A stretch of DNA of 44,094 nucleotides from Ktedonobacteraceae bacterium (GTDB lineage Bacteria; Chloroflexota; Ktedonobacteria; Ktedonobacterales; Ktedonobacteraceae). Of this stretch, positions 43,084 through 44,094 are shown one piece after another. Below the pieces are notes generated by a model, which saw nothing but the letters and a program-made list of their open reading frames with translations, searched no databases and was not told where the DNA came from. The stretch covers positions 1 to 44,094 of the forward strand of contig JAFAXQ010000054.1 in assembly GCA_019240835.1 (NCBI GenBank), read 5' to 3'. Each line of letters starts with the position of its first letter. Position 1 is the first letter of the stretch. The translations under genes and the position numbers were made by a program.

Positions 43084-43911
43084 ATGGGCAGCGCAGCCAC
43101 TTCTCATCTTATAGAGCACGCGCAAAGCGCACACATATACAAATCCTTGGAAACAGTGGAGGGATTTGCAGCAACGGTACAATCTATTGTTGACACGCCG
43201 CCTATGGTACAGTTCGCTCTTGTGACTATCACCCTCTGCTTTGAAACCGAAGGGAAGATGCAAGCAAATAGCTACGTGTCGACAGAGCGAAGTGTAGACT
43301 ATTATTTGACTAACTTGCGTCCTCTAGTGCGGAAAACAGACATGGTAGTGCTCGTTGAGCATACGTGCTACTTCCTTCTGCTTGGAGCCGACCTAGAGGG
43401 GGGAAAGACTGTGCAGATACGTCTGCGGGATGCACTCTTCTGGCAGGTTCACAACGTGAGTGATGATGAGGCCCTACAACCACGTTACGTAAGTATTGGG
43501 CACAGCGCGTACCCATTTCCCTCCAAGGATATCTCCTCTTGTATCCTAGCGGCTAGCGATGCCTGTCTCAGTTTTGAGATGGAAAAGACACCATCCGACA
43601 CATCTAAACGAGCAGAGTATGAGATGCAAGAGACTGAGCTACCTGCATTAGCGCGAAAACTGGGTGTGCCATATCTCCTCTTGATTCCACAATTATCTCC
43701 TGCAAAAGTAAAGCTACTCGTCAACCCCAAACTGGCCCAGGAGCTACACTGCTATCCGCTAGGGCGTGAGCGCGGCACGCTTACTGTGGCGATGTCCAAT
43801 CCCTGCGATAGTTCTGCACTGGCACGATTACGTCGCGAAACGGGTTTGCACATCTTTCCTGTGCTTACTCATCCACAAACACTGCAGGTAGCCCTTGATC
43901 AGCTCATATAG
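43084..43911 (+). CDS. Degenerate GGDEF-like plus T2SSE_N (GspE N-terminal) protein
   Basis: The first half (residues about 40-165) follows the GGDEF fold: LRPLVRKTDMVVLVEH, then FLLLGADLEGGKTVQIRLRDAL and the late VSIGHSAYPFPSKD with AASDACL, matching the SIGxAxYP and ADxAL elements. The GGDEF signature itself is replaced by VEHTCY (91-96), so no cyclase activity is expected. Residues about 185-275 match the GspE N-terminal domain (ALARKLGVPYLLL, later GTLTVAMSNPCD and LARLRRETGLHIFPVL). Related MshE N-terminal domains bind cyclic di-GMP. AAGGAG is eight bases before the ATG. Probably a non-enzymatic signalling or pilus/secretion adaptor. Confidence 0.72.
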   Translation: MGSAATSHLIEHAQSAHIYKSLETVEGFAATVQSIVDTPPMVQFALVTITLCFETEGKMQANSYVSTERSVDYYLTNLRPLVRKTDMVVLVEHTCYFLLLGADLEGGKTVQIRLRDALFWQVHNVSDDEALQPRYVSIGHSAYPFPSKDISSCILAASDACLSFEMEKTPSDTSKRAEYEMQETELPALARKLGVPYLLLIPQLSPAKVKLLVNPKLAQELHCYPLGRERGTLTVAMSNPCDSSALARLRRETGLHIFPVLTHPQTLQVALDQLI

Positions 43912-44094
43912 GAACATGATTTAGCACCGCTCATACGGTCGTTTCCTCTTATTAAAGAGATTTGCTATGATATAACAGAAGCTGTTGAATAGCTCCCTTG
44001 TGAGCTTGTCAACAAGGTTTCTGTGGTACAGTTCATAGTAATCAAACACATCTCGGTATATAGTGTGGGTAGTCGTTGCACACTATACCTTAAG

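Overview
The window reads as a chromosomal segment of a Ktedonobacteria-like member of the Chloroflexota. This is an inference from gene content: XRE regulators fused to TPR-like repeats, a DUF4012 membrane protein, WD40 and Tat-lipoprotein genes, a complete single-module polyketide synthase, an ISL3-type IS end and many short perfect palindromes. Base composition looks intermediate by eye. No rRNA, tRNA or CRISPR array was seen.

Layout. 1-148: 3' end of an ISL3-family transposase. 242-268: REP-like palindrome. 299-2578 (+): E1-like/YcaO fusion cyclodehydratase standing alone. 2586-4794 (-): metallo-beta-lactamase-fold hydrolase, alpha/beta hydrolase and phosphoribosyltransferase. 5192-8000 (+): tightly coupled ABC importer of the thiamine-pyrimidine (ThiZ-ThiX-ThiY) type, ending at a hairpin. 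8054-10447 (-): fadN. 10450-10557 (-): remnant of a thiolase 3' end. 10713-14625 (+): WD40 propeller, a Tat-lipoprotein sugar-binding gene broken by a one-base deletion, and an XRE/TPR regulator whose 5' end is probably also frameshifted. 14622-21620 (-): likely one operon read fadD, fadE, a SRPBCC gene broken by a one-base deletion, fadA, a PqqD-like (RRE) protein and a helical-repeat protein. 21751-30554 (-): a stand-alone reductase and a 2547-residue KS-AT-DH-MT-ER-KR-ACP polyketide synthase, overlapping by 4 bases. 30555-31179: long regulatory intergenic region. 31180-33312 (+): membrane sensor-like protein and XRE/MmyB-like regulator. 33309-37109 (-): single-chain adenine methylase/nuclease (type IIG-like). 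37454-39679 (-): DUF4012 protein. 39799-42792 (-): cytochrome P450 and a Y-family polymerase homologue lacking its catalytic acidic residues. 43084-43911 (+): degenerate-GGDEF plus T2SSE_N protein.

How the genes fit. FadD, FadE, FadN and FadA supply a complete beta-oxidation cycle. Their gene cluster has been split: a foreign-looking block of about 5.8 kb lies between fadA and fadN, and a decayed second thiolase end still abuts fadN. The PKS has the domain order of fungal highly reducing iterative synthases, carries no thioesterase, and is translationally coupled to a Lys2-like NAD(P)H reductase, so reductive release to an aldehyde or alcohol is the natural reading. The adjacent acyl-CoA ligase could supply a starter; the P450 is 9 kb away and only a possible tailoring enzyme.

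The strongest leads are the PKS-reductase pair, two RiPP-type proteins without an obvious precursor (YcaO fusion; PqqD-like protein at the end of the fad operon), the catalytically dead Y-family polymerase, and the GGDEF-like/T2SSE_N fusion. At least two, probably four, single-base deletions between 11.8 and 17.6 kb mean that stretch is either decaying or contains sequencing errors.
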